A program made the translations under genes and the position numbers. This document shows, piece after piece, positions 25,314 through 33,914 of a DNA stretch of 64,000 nucleotides. Each line of letters begins with the position of its first letter. Positions within the stretch are counted from its first letter, which is position 1. Under the pieces are notes generated by a model. It saw only the letters and a program-made list of their open reading frames with translations, had not been told where the DNA came from and did not search any database. Source of the stretch: Curtobacterium pusillum (GTDB lineage Bacteria; Actinomycetota; Actinomycetes; Actinomycetales; Microbacteriaceae); the NCBI RefSeq assembly GCF_013359865.1, contig NZ_JABMCE010000086.1, positions 186,001-250,000 on the forward strand, written 5' to 3'.

Positions 25314-26636
25314 ATGCTCGACGCCGACCCGCTGACCTGGGACCCACCTGCCGGACGCATCACCGGCATCGCCGACGGGGGCGTCGTCCGAGCGCTCGGC
25401 ATCCCGTACGCCCGGGCCGAGCGCTTCGCGCCTCCCGAGCCGATGCCCGCGTTCGAGGAGCCGTACCCGGCGACCGCCCCGTCACCCGTCGCACCGCAGC
25501 CCCGGGCGACGTTCGTCGACCAGCTGCTGCACCCGATCGAGGGACTCGTCGTCGACGAGCACTGCCAGCGCCTCTCGATCACCGCGCCGTCCGACGTCGA
25601 ACCGGGCGAACGGCTCCCCGTCATGGTCTGGATCCACGGCGGTTCCTACGTCATCGGGGGAGGCGACCTGCCGATCTACGACGCGCGAGACCTCGTCACC
25701 GAGCAGCGTGTCGTGTTCGTGTCGGTGACCTTCCGGCTCGGCGTCCTCGGGTTCCTCGGCGACGGCGAGACCGTACCGGCGAACCTCGGCCTGCTCGACC
25801 TCGTCGAGTCGCTCCGCTGGGTCCGGACGAACATCGCGGCGTTCGGCGGTGACCCGGACCTCGTCACCGTGTTCGGACAGTCCGCCGGCGGGGACGCGGC
25901 CGCCCACCTCATGATCAGCGAGGGCGCATCGGGGCTCTTCCGGCGGGCGATCATCCAGAGCGCCCCGCTCGGACTGTCCCGGGGCCGGGCGCGCATGAAC
26001 AGGGCGATGCTCCGCGCGGTCGGGGCCGTGCACCCGGACACCCCGCTCGACGACCTGCTCGAACGGCAGGCACTCGGGACCCGGGCGGCCGCGCCGTTCG
26101 GGCTGCCCGGGGGGATGCCCTACGGCACCCAGTACGGGTACGCGCCGCTGCCGGCGGAGCAGGACCTCGACCGGGAGTGGAGCCGGGTCGCGCAGGACGT
26201 CGACGTCCTGATCGGGTCCGGGGCCGACGAAACCGGCATGTACGTGCCGCTCATCCCGGGACTCCGGTCCGCCGCGCGGTTCCGTGCCGTGCGGCCGCTG
26301 CTGCGCTGGCTGCTCGTGCGACCCCTGTCCGAGGTCATCTACGGGCGGGACGTCCGGCGGTTCACCACGAGACACCGGGCAGCGGGAGGGCGAGCGACCT
26401 CGTACCGACTGCACCGCGGCGTCACCACGAAGCCGACCGGGGCCGTGCACATGAGCGACCTGCCGCTGCTGCTAGGCGGCCGTGCGGCGTGGGCCGGCAC
26501 CCGGTTCGTGCGGGAGCGGGACTGGCCCGAGGTCGAGCGGCGCGGCCGGGCCTTCCGTGCGATCTGGGCCGAGTTCGCGCGCACCGGGCGGGTGACCGCG
26601 GCCGACGACGAGACGCTGACGTTCGACCGGGGCTGA
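25314..26636 (+). CDS. Carboxylesterase, type B (alpha/beta hydrolase)
   Basis: Ester hydrolase of 440 aa. The oxyanion hole is in WIHGGSYVIGGG, the nucleophile is Ser190 in FGQSAGGDA, the acid is in GSGADETGMY near residue 304, and the catalytic His379 is in GAVHMSDLP. It is somewhat shorter than the ~500-residue family norm, mainly in the C-terminal half. No signal peptide, so cytoplasmic. The ATG has TAGCGT exactly at -12 to -7. The 111 bp upstream hold one GGGAGGCACGG motif. Confidence 0.9.
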   Translation: MLDADPLTWDPPAGRITGIADGGVVRALGIPYARAERFAPPEPMPAFEEPYPATAPSPVAPQPRATFVDQLLHPIEGLVVDEHCQRLSITAPSDVEPGERLPVMVWIHGGSYVIGGGDLPIYDARDLVTEQRVVFVSVTFRLGVLGFLGDGETVPANLGLLDLVESLRWVRTNIAAFGGDPDLVTVFGQSAGGDAAAHLMISEGASGLFRRAIIQSAPLGLSRGRARMNRAMLRAVGAVHPDTPLDDLLERQALGTRAAAPFGLPGGMPYGTQYGYAPLPAEQDLDREWSRVAQDVDVLIGSGADETGMYVPLIPGLRSAARFRAVRPLLRWLLVRPLSEVIYGRDVRRFTTRHRAAGGRATSYRLHRGVTTKPTGAVHMSDLPLLLGGRAAWAGTRFVRERDWPEVERRGRAFRAIWAEFARTGRVTAADDETLTFDRG

Positions 26637-26660
26637 CGGCGTCGGGCTCGGCGGCCACTT

Positions 26661-26752
26661 CCGCGAAAGCGACAGCCTGCCGCCGGACATCCCCGGGCAT
26701 CTGTCGCTCTCGCGGACCAGTCCGCACGGCCAGGCGGCACGTTGTCGCTTCG
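26661..26752. repeat. 41-nt-periodic intergenic repeat element, copy 1
   Basis: Three units of a ~14-nt motif at 26661 (CCGCGAAAGCGACA), 26702 (TGTCGCTCTCGCGG, inverted) and 26743 (TGTCGCTTCG, same orientation as the second). Start-to-start spacing is exactly 41 nt each time. The first two units can form a 14-bp stem with one mismatch. The same arrangement recurs at 37226-37320. It fills the gap between the esterase and TetR-like genes. Confidence 0.8.
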
Positions 26753-26817
26753 ATCGTCCGGTCCGTCCCCAGAACTGGCGGTCGCGGGCGGCCTTCGCGA
26801 ACCGGAGAATCGACGGC

Positions 26818-27408
26818 ATGCCCGAGTCCGACGCCGACCTGCGCGCCCGCATCGTCACGGGCGCGATCGAGGCGTACCGGGCGGCGGACTTCCACACGGT
26901 CGGCCCGGCGGAGGTCGCCGCTCACGCCGAGGTCGCCGAGGCCGAGGTCCGGCGGGTCTACCCGTTGTGGGACATCCTCGTCGTCGCGGTGATGGACCGG
27001 TGGAACAACGGCAGCCGACGGGCACTCTGGGTCGTCGCCGAGCGGTCGGGAGCGGTCGCGTACCTCCGCGCCCGACTCGAGGCCGGCATGGACGACCCCG
27101 CGCTCGTACGGCTCCGCGTCGCCCTCCTCAGTGCCGCCTCGACCCCTGAGCACCCCGCTGCCGGGTGGTTCCGCAGCCAGTACACGCGGTCGTTCGAGGA
27201 CGTCACGCTCGCCCTCGTGCGCGACGTCGTCGCCGGACGGGAGCCCCGCGGAGCCTCGCCCCGGCATGCGGCGGAGCAGCTGGTCGCCCTGTACGAGGGG
27301 CTGCAGCTCCAGTCGCTGCTGCGCGAGGACGCCGAACCGCTCGCCGGCTTCGACCGCGCGGTCGCCCGGATGCGCGCCGGCTGGGCCGCGGTCGGCGCGA
27401 CCGTCTGA
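26818..27408 (+). CDS. TetR-like transcriptional regulator
   Basis: 196-aa all-helical protein. The N-terminal region DLRARIVTGAIEAYRAADFHTVGPAEVAAHAEVAEAEVRRVY (about 5-48) has TetR helix-turn-helix spacing but a weak recognition helix. The C-terminal part resembles the TetR_C ligand domain, with YEGLQLQSLL near the end. Probably a repressor; its target is unknown. A GAGAAT hexamer lies one base off the leaderless position. Confidence 0.7.
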   Translation: MPESDADLRARIVTGAIEAYRAADFHTVGPAEVAAHAEVAEAEVRRVYPLWDILVVAVMDRWNNGSRRALWVVAERSGAVAYLRARLEAGMDDPALVRLRVALLSAASTPEHPAAGWFRSQYTRSFEDVTLALVRDVVAGREPRGASPRHAAEQLVALYEGLQLQSLLREDAEPLAGFDRAVARMRAGWAAVGATV

Positions 27409-27467
27409 CCGCCCGGCCGTCGGCGCGGCTCGCCGACCGCACAGCTCCCAGCTGGCATGGTCGGCTG

Positions 27468-27908
27468 ATGGAGTACACGGACTACGACACCCGGCTCGCC
27501 GCCTACGGCGTGATCACGGACGGGGACCGCGTACTCCTGGCGAAGCTCCGGTTCCCCGAGGCCGGCACGTGGACGCTCCCCGGCGGCGGGGTCGAGTTCG
27601 AGGAGACCGTCGAGCAGGCCGTCGTGCGGGAGATCCGCGAGGAGACCGGCTTCGAGGCCTCGGTCGGAGCGCTGCTCGGCATCCGCCACCACGTCGTCCC
27701 CGCCGAGCGGCGCATCCACGCGAACGGCCGGCCGATGAAGGCCGTGCAGGTGGTGTTCCGGGCGACGATCACGGGCGGTGCGCTCCGCTCCGAGGAGGAC
27801 GGCTCGACCGACGAGGCAGCCTGGGTGTCCGTCGCCCAGCTGCCGCACCACCGGCACGGCCTCATCGTCCCGATCGCCCTCGGCTGGGCCGGAGCGCTCT
27901 CCCGCTGA
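27468..27908 (+). CDS. Nudix hydrolase
   Basis: Hydrolyses a nucleoside diphosphate linked to another group. The 146-aa protein has a complete Nudix box, GGGVEFEETVEQAVVREI followed by REETGF (about residues 38-60). Substrate type cannot be deduced. The start has CATGGT exactly at -12 to -7. Converges with the VOC gene. Confidence 0.92.
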   Translation: MEYTDYDTRLAAYGVITDGDRVLLAKLRFPEAGTWTLPGGGVEFEETVEQAVVREIREETGFEASVGALLGIRHHVVPAERRIHANGRPMKAVQVVFRATITGGALRSEEDGSTDEAAWVSVAQLPHHRHGLIVPIALGWAGALSR

Positions 27909-27920
27909 CCCGGAGCGTCG

Positions 27921-28289
27921 CTACTCCTCGATGACGCTGAGGACGTTGCCCGACGGGTCGGTGAACCACGCGATGAGCGGCCCGCCCTTCCGGTTCACGC
28001 CCTTCTCGTCGGTCACGCCCTCGTACTGCAGGAACGTGACGCCCTTCCCGGCGAGCTCGTCGACCGCGGCGTCGACGTCGGGAACGGGGAAGTTCAGGAC
28101 GGTGAAGGAGGCGGGCTCGTGCGCCGGCCCCTTCGGGTAGACGAGCACGACGTGTTCGTCGCCGAGCTGCAGGAACAGCATGCCGTGGTCCTCGCTGACC
28201 TCGAGTCCCAGGACGTCCTCGTAGAACGCCTTCGCCTCCGGGACGTCGCGCACCGAGAACCCGCTGAACGCCTTCGTCGCATCGACCAT
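27921..28289 (-). CDS. VOC-family (glyoxalase/bleomycin-resistance fold) protein
   Basis: 122-aa protein with two beta-alpha-beta-beta-beta modules: [22 protein letters not shown] at the start and a second half ending [15 protein letters not shown]. Such proteins are metal-dependent lyases, dioxygenases or binding proteins. Only some of the metal ligands can be placed, so no reaction is assigned. Divergent from the P-loop kinase gene. Confidence 0.88.
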   Translation of the reverse strand: MVDATKAFSGFSVRDVPEAKAFYEDVLGLEVSEDHGMLFLQLGDEHVVLVYPKGPAHEPASFTVLNFPVPDVDAAVDELAGKGVTFLQYEGVTDEKGVNRKGGPLIAWFTDPSGNVLSVIEE

Positions 28290-28343
28290 GCGGCAAGTGA
28301 ACCACCGACGGCCCACGCCGGCACGCTCTGCCAGGATGAACGC

Positions 28344-29009
28344 GTGATGCCTCCCGGGATGTCGGTCGACGAAGCGGTCGACCGCGCGATCCGGCTCGCC
28401 GGCGAGGGGCGTCGTACCGTGCTCGGCATCGCCGGGGCTCCCGGAGCCGGGAAGTCCACGCTCGCCCGGCGGATCGTCAGCGCGGTGGGCGCGGCCCTCG
28501 GTACCGGTGCGGCGGTGCAGGTGCCGATGGACGGCTTCCACCTGTCGAACGCGGCGCTCGACGCCCTCGGACGGCACGACCGCAAGGGCGCGATCGACAC
28601 GTTCGACGGTGACGGGTACGTCGCCCTCGTGCGACGGCTCGTGGGGACGTCCGCGACGGACGACGGCGCCGCGGCCGGTCCCGTCGTGTGGGCGCCCGAC
28701 TTCGACCGCCGCGTCGACGAGCCCGTCGCCGGCAGCATCGCCGTCCCGTCCGCGACCCGGCTGGTGGTGTCCGAGGGCAACTACCTGCTCGACGACGGCG
28801 AGCCCTGGGCGTCGCTCGCGGACCTCTTCACCGAGACGTGGTTCTGCACGGTGGACGACGCCGTGCGGGTCGACCGCCTGGTGGGCCGGCACATGCGGCA
28901 CGGCCGCGACCACGAGGCGGCCAGCAGCTGGGCGGTGGAGGTCGACGGCGTGAACGCCGCGAGGGTCGCGCCCACGGTGATCCGTGCCTCCAGGACCGTG
29001 CGGACCTGA
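28344..29009 (+). CDS. P-loop nucleoside/nucleotide (or sugar) kinase family protein
   Basis: Small-molecule kinase of about 220 aa, related to uridine kinase, pantothenate kinase and FrcK-type proteins. The Walker A motif is GAPGAGKST (near residues 30-38), then [10 protein letters not shown], the substrate Asp-Gly-Phe-His segment of this group, [13 protein letters not shown], and EGNYLLDD. The GTG at 28344 has CAGGAT exactly at -12 to -7, and the next codon is ATG, so either may start. The phosphate acceptor is unknown. Confidence 0.87.
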   Translation: MMPPGMSVDEAVDRAIRLAGEGRRTVLGIAGAPGAGKSTLARRIVSAVGAALGTGAAVQVPMDGFHLSNAALDALGRHDRKGAIDTFDGDGYVALVRRLVGTSATDDGAAAGPVVWAPDFDRRVDEPVAGSIAVPSATRLVVSEGNYLLDDGEPWASLADLFTETWFCTVDDAVRVDRLVGRHMRHGRDHEAASSWAVEVDGVNAARVAPTVIRASRTVRT

Positions 29010-29028
29010 CTCCGGACGAGCGCCGCCG

Positions 29029-29364
29029 CTACGGGCCGGACAGCGCCGGAGACCAGCGCGTGGCGTCGGGCCGGAGCCGCACCGGGGCACCGAGCCGGTC
29101 GATGTCGCGTGCCAGGACGAGGAACGTGCCGCGTGCCCGCCAGCGGAGCAGGTCCGCCACGAGCCACGGCGCGCGCACGTCGGTGCGCTCGTACCCGAGG
29201 AACGACGCGTTCTTGCGGGGGCAGACGAGGATCCCGTGCAGCTGCGGCGTCGCGAGCGGCCCCTCCGGGACGCCGTCGAGGACGAAGCGGACGTCGAGGA
29301 CGAACCCGACCCGGGTGCCGTCGGCGTCGAGGACGGGCTGGCGCATGAGCTCACTCAGGAGCAT
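29029..29364 (-). CDS. PRC-barrel-like protein, last gene of the Nramp-like transporter unit
   Basis: 111-aa soluble protein. Its opening, [27 protein letters not shown], has the strand-turn pattern of a PRC barrel; the rest ([22 protein letters not shown]) is also strand-rich. It overlaps the preceding gene by 14 bp and so is translationally coupled to it. In the context of a metal transporter, a regulatory or accessory role is likely (inference). Confidence 0.65.
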   Translation of the reverse strand: MLLSELMRQPVLDADGTRVGFVLDVRFVLDGVPEGPLATPQLHGILVCPRKNASFLGYERTDVRAPWLVADLLRWRARGTFLVLARDIDRLGAPVRLRPDATRWSPALSGP

Positions 29365-29761
29365 GTCGTCCTCCGGGGATGCGCTTGACGAGGTGATCGC
29401 GGAGCCATCGTTCCTGCCACGTCAGATCACGGTCCTCGGCTTCGCCCGAGACGGAGACGACGATGCCGAGGTCCGTCACCTCTCGCCAGTGCACGCCGTC
29501 GAGCCGGGATCGAGGGGGTCGGCCTCCGAAGACACGTGTACCCAGCGTGGCGCCGGCGAGGAGCCGTGTGAGTGTCGGGGGCACGTCGTCGGACGGACGC
29601 TTCCCGTCGTCGGTGACGCCCTCGATCTCGATGTCGTCGACGACCATCAGGGGTTCCGCGTTCGCGTCGAGCACCTGCCGGTCCAGCAAGTGCAGCTGCG
29701 CATCGACGATCCGTCCGCGCGCTGATCGGTCGACGGGCAGGGCCGGACGGTTCTTCGGCAT
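29351..29761 (-). CDS. PRC-barrel-like accessory protein of the Nramp-like transporter
   Basis: 136-aa soluble protein. The segment [31 protein letters not shown] (residues 17-47) resembles a PRC-barrel module, followed by [18 protein letters not shown]. The C-terminal tail is charged. It overlaps the transporter gene by 1 bp at 29761 (its ATG shares a base with the TGA) and the next gene by 14 bp. PRC-barrel proteins beside magnesium or divalent-metal carriers suggest a cytoplasmic regulator of the transporter. Confidence 0.65.
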   Translation of the reverse strand: MPKNRPALPVDRSARGRIVDAQLHLLDRQVLDANAEPLMVVDDIEIEGVTDDGKRPSDDVPPTLTRLLAGATLGTRVFGGRPPRSRLDGVHWREVTDLGIVVSVSGEAEDRDLTWQERWLRDHLVKRIPGGRHAPE

Positions 29762-30999
29762 CAGGCGCCCGCTTTCGTGATGAACATGAGCGGGATCGCT
29801 GCGACCGCCGCGACGAGGATGATGCCGAGGAACACGACACCGAGCGCGTTCGTCAACCTGCCGTTGACCTGGTCGCCCATGTACTGCGGGTCGTTGGCGA
29901 CGATGAGGATCGGCAGGTACGTCAGCGGGAGCGCCACCGCGGAGAACACGACCGAGAACTCGGTCACCTCCACCGGGTCCACCCCGGTCATGAGGACACC
30001 GACGCCGACCAGGAGACAGACGATCATCAAGACGTGGAAGCGTGCCGCCTTCGCCGGCGCCCGGAACTTCCCCCACGACCATCCGCTGAACTGGGCGATC
30101 GTGTAGCCGGAGGACAGCGTCGTCTCGAGGGCTGCCCCGAACGTCGCGGCGAAGACGCCGAGGATCACGATGATCAGCAGGACGGGACCGCCGGCTTCGG
30201 CGACCGGCAGGACGACCTGCGACAGGTGCGACACCTCGATCCCGCGGGGGAGGAGCACCAGGGTCGCGGACACCGCGATCGCGATCGACAGCAGGCCACC
30301 GAGCGGGAACCCGACCATCACGTTGAGCCTCGACTGGCTGACGTCGCCGGGACCCCAGTGTTCCTCGACGGCGCCGGAGGAGAAGAAGAACACCTCGTAC
30401 GGTGTCATCGCCGCACCGAACAGCGCGATCGCGTAGTACCAGTACGTGGCCGCGGACTCGCTCGTGGGCGGGCCGTGCAGGAACGGCGACACCGCCTGCT
30501 GGACGAGCTGGTCCCAGTTCGGCGCGAGGAGGAACACGGCGACCGCGAACCCCACGAGTGCGAGCCCCAGCAGGCCCGTGACGTTCTCGAGGATCGAGAA
30601 CTTCACCCGCCAGATCACGATCCACACCGCGACGGCGGCGACCGGGATCCACAGCATGGGGGCGATGCCGCTGGCGAGCTGCAGCGCCAACGCGATGCCG
30701 CCGATCTCCGCGGTGAGGGTGAGCAGGTTGATCAGGAACGACGCGGACAGGTTCGCCAGTGCGGCGCGCGGGCCGAGCCGCTCACGGATGATCTCGAACG
30801 TCGCCCGCCCGGACACCGCGGTGACCCGGCCGGACATCTGGGCGAAGACGCAGATCCCGACGACCCCCACGACGACCACCCACACGAGTGACGTGCCGAA
30901 GCGGGACCCGACGACGGAGCCCGTCACGAGGTCGCCGATGTCGACGAATCCGCCGATCGCGGTCAGGACACCCAGTGCCAGACCGAGCAGTCTCTTCAC
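29761..30999 (-). CDS. Nramp (SLC11)-related divalent-metal transporter with altered metal-site motifs
   Basis: Eleven-helix membrane carrier of 412 aa. The overall Nramp pattern is clear (helix 1 near residues 8-30, helix 6 near 190-210, FSSGAVEEH matching the YLHSSLV region). The signature motifs differ: helix-1 DPGN is Asp20-Ile-Gly-Asp23, and the helix-6 MPH is Thr199-Pro-Tyr201. Loss of the soft Met ligand and gain of an Asp suggest a harder ion such as Mg2+, as in NRMT-type Nramp relatives (inference). GTG start with GGGAAGGGAG upstream; it overlaps the lipoprotein stop as GTGA. Confidence 0.85.
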   Translation of the reverse strand: MKRLLGLALGVLTAIGGFVDIGDLVTGSVVGSRFGTSLVWVVVVGVVGICVFAQMSGRVTAVSGRATFEIIRERLGPRAALANLSASFLINLLTLTAEIGGIALALQLASGIAPMLWIPVAAVAVWIVIWRVKFSILENVTGLLGLALVGFAVAVFLLAPNWDQLVQQAVSPFLHGPPTSESAATYWYYAIALFGAAMTPYEVFFFSSGAVEEHWGPGDVSQSRLNVMVGFPLGGLLSIAIAVSATLVLLPRGIEVSHLSQVVLPVAEAGGPVLLIIVILGVFAATFGAALETTLSSGYTIAQFSGWSWGKFRAPAKAARFHVLMIVCLLVGVGVLMTGVDPVEVTEFSVVFSAVALPLTYLPILIVANDPQYMGDQVNGRLTNALGVVFLGIILVAAVAAIPLMFITKAGA

Positions 31000-31466
31000 G
31001 GAGCTCCCTTCCCCAGCTCCGTGGCCCACCCGTCCGCGCCGTCCGTGGCGGTGCGGACGTCCTGCCGGGCTTCCCGGAGTCGTCCGGGCGACGCCTGTTG
31101 CAGGGCGGACCTGGCGCCGCTGACCGCTTCGGCGACGCGGTCGAGCGCGCGGGTCGTCCGCTGCTGGAGTGCACGTTGCTGCGGCGTGGTCGTCTCCAGC
31201 GACGTCGCTGCGCTCTGCTCGGAGGCGATGTCGGTCAGCGCGTCCTCGAGCGCGGTGTCCGTGGCCGGGCCGAGGGTCTTGCCCGCCTGGTACTGCGACA
31301 GCGCCAACGTCGCCGACCTGCCCGCCGACACCACCTGGCCCGTCGCCACCTCCAGCTGCCCCTTGACCTCGGTCTGCGTCGTCGAGCAGCCGGCGCCGAC
31401 GAGCACCAGCACGGGCACGGCAACGGCGCAGACCAGGACTCGGCGGGGAACGGACGGCAGGTGCAT
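30996..31466 (-). CDS. Small lipoprotein, first gene of the Nramp-like transporter unit
   Basis: 156-aa protein with a signal sequence and lipobox VGAGC (Cys near residue 27), so probably anchored on the outer face of the membrane. The rest is helical and rich in Ala, Gln and Thr, with possible coiled-coil character. It matches no family I recognise. The 4-bp overlap with the transporter gene ties its function to metal transport. Confidence 0.75.
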   Translation of the reverse strand: MHLPSVPRRVLVCAVAVPVLVLVGAGCSTTQTEVKGQLEVATGQVVSAGRSATLALSQYQAGKTLGPATDTALEDALTDIASEQSAATSLETTTPQQRALQQRTTRALDRVAEAVSGARSALQQASPGRLREARQDVRTATDGADGWATELGKGAP

Positions 31467-31554
31467 CAGACCATTGCTACTCGAACCGACGCGGGGAAGT
31501 GCGGATCTCCCTCGGACACGCCGTGCGGTGCGGTCGTACCCGGGCGGAAGGCCC

Positions 31555-31584
31555 GGTGCCGGTGCCGGTGCCGGTGCCGGTGCC
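31555..31584. repeat. Hexanucleotide tandem repeat (GGTGCC)5
   Basis: Five perfect GGTGCC units in the 210-bp gap between the lipoprotein operon and a small divergent gene; the rest of the gap shows no gene. Such a tract between divergent promoters could vary in length by slippage. Confidence 0.9.
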
Positions 31585-31676
31585 GACGCCGCTGCTGCTG
31601 CCGCTGGCGACGCCCGTCGCCGGCCGCAGGTCGCCCGTGGTTGCACGCGGGAAGCGCTGCCGACCACAATCGTCCT

Positions 31677-31892
31677 GTGCGATGGAAGACCGGCTACGAC
31701 AAGAGCGACGGCGACGAACCCGACGAGGCCTTCGTCGAGGCGACGTCGCCCGTCAGCGCCGTGCGTCGCCTCCGCGAAGCGATCGGGACCGACACCGACG
31801 TGCTGTACGTGCTGCCCGACGCGAACGACGACCTGCAGGGCGAGCAGACGTACGAGGACTTCCTGACGGATCCGAACAGCAGCGCCCGGTAG
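31677..31892 (+). CDS. 71-aa acidic hypothetical protein
   Basis: Small soluble acidic protein (starts VRWKTGYDKSDGDEPDEAF, ends FLTDPNSSAR) with no recognisable motif. The GTG at 31677 has CACAAT exactly at -12 to -7, matching the window's leaderless-start pattern. Convergent with the CynX-type MFS gene. Confidence 0.6.
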   Translation: MRWKTGYDKSDGDEPDEAFVEATSPVSAVRRLREAIGTDTDVLYVLPDANDDLQGEQTYEDFLTDPNSSAR

Positions 31893-31896
31893 CGGC

Positions 31897-33228
31897 TCAG
31901 GACACCCGCCGCGCCGCGGTCGTCCCCACGATCCCCAGGGTGAGCACCGCGACGAGCACCACGAGCAACGGCGCCGTCCAGTCCCCGGTCGCCCCGTGCA
32001 GGGACCCGGCGACGAGCGGCCCCGCCGAGCCGATCAGGTACCCGCCGCCCTGCACGAACGCGGACATCCGGCGGGCATCGGCGTCGCTCGACACGATCCG
32101 GACGATCACGATGAAGATGACCGTGATGCCACCACCCTGGGCAGCTCCGCCGAGTACCGACCAGAGCAGCCACAGCTGCGGGGCGAACAGCAGCCCGAGG
32201 GGCATCGCCAGCCAGAGGAACGCGACGAGGGAGATGATCGCGCGCGGACGCCACTTCGCCGCGAGCACCGGCACACCGAGCGCCCCCACGACCGCGAGGA
32301 TCTGGAACACCGAGGAACTCGCACCGGACGAAGCCTTCGAGAAGCCGATCTCGTCGTGCAGGAGCGTCGGGATCCACGCGGTCAGCGCGTAGTACGAGAA
32401 CGCCTGGCCGCCGAACGCCAGCGTCAGCCCCCAGGTGATGAGCCGGCGCGCGGGGCGGACCGGTGCCGATGCGGCTCGCACGGTCCGGATCGCTCCCGCG
32501 TCCATGACCTGGTCGATCGGTCCGGTGACGGGCAGCGGTTCCTCCGCCTCGGCCGGCGACGGTCGGAGCCACGCCGCCCGACCGCCGACCGCGTACGTCC
32601 ACGCGAAGCCCGCGACCACCGCGAGCACGGCCCAGACGGCGATCGCCACCGGCCAGCCCCACGCGGCGGCGATCGGCGCGGTGCCGAGCGAGGTGATCAT
32701 CGATCCGACGTTGAGCGCCGACGTGTACACGCCCGTGACGAGTCCGACACGCTCCGCGGAGGTGTCCCGGCGGATCACCACCGGGATGACGACGTTGCCG
32801 ATCGTGATGCCGATGCCGATCACCGCCGTGCCGACGAGCAGCGCGGCCGACGAGGGCATCGACCGGACGACCGTGCCCGCGAGGACGATCACGAGCGACA
32901 GCGACAGGGCCCGCTCGGGGTCGGCCCTGGCGATCACCCAGCTGGCGAACGGCGTCGCGAGGGCGAAGCACAGGACGGGGATGGTCGTCAGGAGTCCGGC
33001 GATCGTGGCGGTGAGGCCGAGGTCGACGCGGATGTCCCCGATCACGGGTGCCGGTGCGACGATCGGACCGCGGAGGTTCAGCGCCACCAGGACGATCGCC
33101 GCGGGCAGCACCCACGCGGCGCCGCGCAGCCCGCTGCCCGCGCCGCGCAGCCCGCTGCCCGCGCCGCGCACCCCGCTTCCGGCACCGCGCGACCCTCTGC
33201 CGGCACCGCCGGACGCACCGCCGCTCAC
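31897..33228 (-). CDS. MFS transporter, CynX/NimT (cyanate permease) type
   Basis: Twelve-helix carrier of 443 aa. The family opening ALNLRGPIVAPAPVIGDIR is present after an unusual Gly/Ser/Arg N-terminal tail of about 30 residues encoded by a 21-bp tandem repeat. The second half has ALTAWIPTLLHDE and GGGYLIGSAGPLVAG. Substrates in this family include cyanate and 2-nitroimidazole. The GTG start overlaps the stop of the HAD gene (GTGA). Confidence 0.87.
   Translation of the reverse strand: MSGGASGGAGRGSRGAGSGVRGAGSGLRGAGSGLRGAAWVLPAAIVLVALNLRGPIVAPAPVIGDIRVDLGLTATIAGLLTTIPVLCFALATPFASWVIARADPERALSLSLVIVLAGTVVRSMPSSAALLVGTAVIGIGITIGNVVIPVVIRRDTSAERVGLVTGVYTSALNVGSMITSLGTAPIAAAWGWPVAIAVWAVLAVVAGFAWTYAVGGRAAWLRPSPAEAEEPLPVTGPIDQVMDAGAIRTVRAASAPVRPARRLITWGLTLAFGGQAFSYYALTAWIPTLLHDEIGFSKASSGASSSVFQILAVVGALGVPVLAAKWRPRAIISLVAFLWLAMPLGLLFAPQLWLLWSVLGGAAQGGGITVIFIVIVRIVSSDADARRMSAFVQGGGYLIGSAGPLVAGSLHGATGDWTAPLLVVLVAVLTLGIVGTTAARRVS
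33120..33203. repeat. 21-bp tandem repeat (about four copies) in the MFS N-terminal tail
   Basis: Units at 33120, 33141, 33162 and 33183. The first two are identical (CGCCGCGCAGCCCGCTGCCC core); the third and fourth are progressively diverged. The period is a multiple of three, so copy-number change keeps the frame; it encodes a heptad close to GAGSGLR. Confidence 0.85.
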
Positions 33229-33887
33229 GAGCCGGGCAGCAGGATCGGGAGCAGGTCGAGCGGGGTCGCGGCCTGCGCGATCGTCCCCGACGCCTCGGCG
33301 GGGGAGCCGTAGCCCCACTCCGCGAAGACCACCGGCACGCCGTGCACCGTCGCACCCTCGACGTCGTGCAGGCGGTCCCCGATGAGCACCGGGTTGCTGG
33401 TGTCGAAGCCGCGGGCGTCGAGCCGGCGCAGCGCTTCCTCGACGACGTCGGCCTTCGAGGAGCGCACCTCGTCGTCGCTCGCCCCCGTGATGATGTCGAT
33501 GTGCCCGGTGAGCCCGTAGTGCTCGAGGATGTACGTCGCCGGCGTCTCGGGCTTGCTCGTCGCGGTCGAGATCGGCAGCCCGGCCTCGTGCAGGGTGCGC
33601 AGGACGACGTCGATCCCGGGGAACATCGCCGAGTCGAGGGCGCCGTGCGAGAAGTAGTGCTCCCGGTACACCGACAGGGTGTGCTCGGCCTGCTCCTCGT
33701 CCATGCACATGGCGTGGCGGAACGTGTCCATGATCGGCGGGCCGACGAACGACATCAGCGTCGCGTGGTCCGGGACGGGGACGCCGACCTTGCGGAACGT
33801 GTGGGTGAGGCTCTCGAGGATGCCCGGCGCGGAGTCGCTGATGGTGCCGTCGAGGTCGAAGAGGATGGCGCTGAACGGGCTGGTCAT
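33225..33887 (-). CDS. HAD-superfamily phosphatase (Gph-like)
   Basis: Phosphate-ester hydrolase of 220 aa, possibly phosphoglycolate phosphatase. Motif I is FDLDGTISDS (nucleophile Asp near residue 11), motif II is ATSKPE, and motif III/IV is KADVVEEAL to IGDRLHDVEGA. The cap is a four-helix C1 type. Translationally coupled to the CynX-type MFS gene. TAGGGT lies 9 bp before the ATG. Confidence 0.9.
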   Translation of the reverse strand: MTSPFSAILFDLDGTISDSAPGILESLTHTFRKVGVPVPDHATLMSFVGPPIMDTFRHAMCMDEEQAEHTLSVYREHYFSHGALDSAMFPGIDVVLRTLHEAGLPISTATSKPETPATYILEHYGLTGHIDIITGASDDEVRSSKADVVEEALRRLDARGFDTSNPVLIGDRLHDVEGATVHGVPVVFAEWGYGSPAEASGTIAQAATPLDLLPILLPGS

Positions 33888-33914
33888 GTCCTGCCCACCC
33901 TACCGGCGCGCCGG

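Noticed and set aside
31555..31584. CRISPR-like repeats at the GGTGCC tract and at 5065-5088
   Set aside because: These are contiguous hexanucleotide tandem repeats with no spacers and no cas genes.
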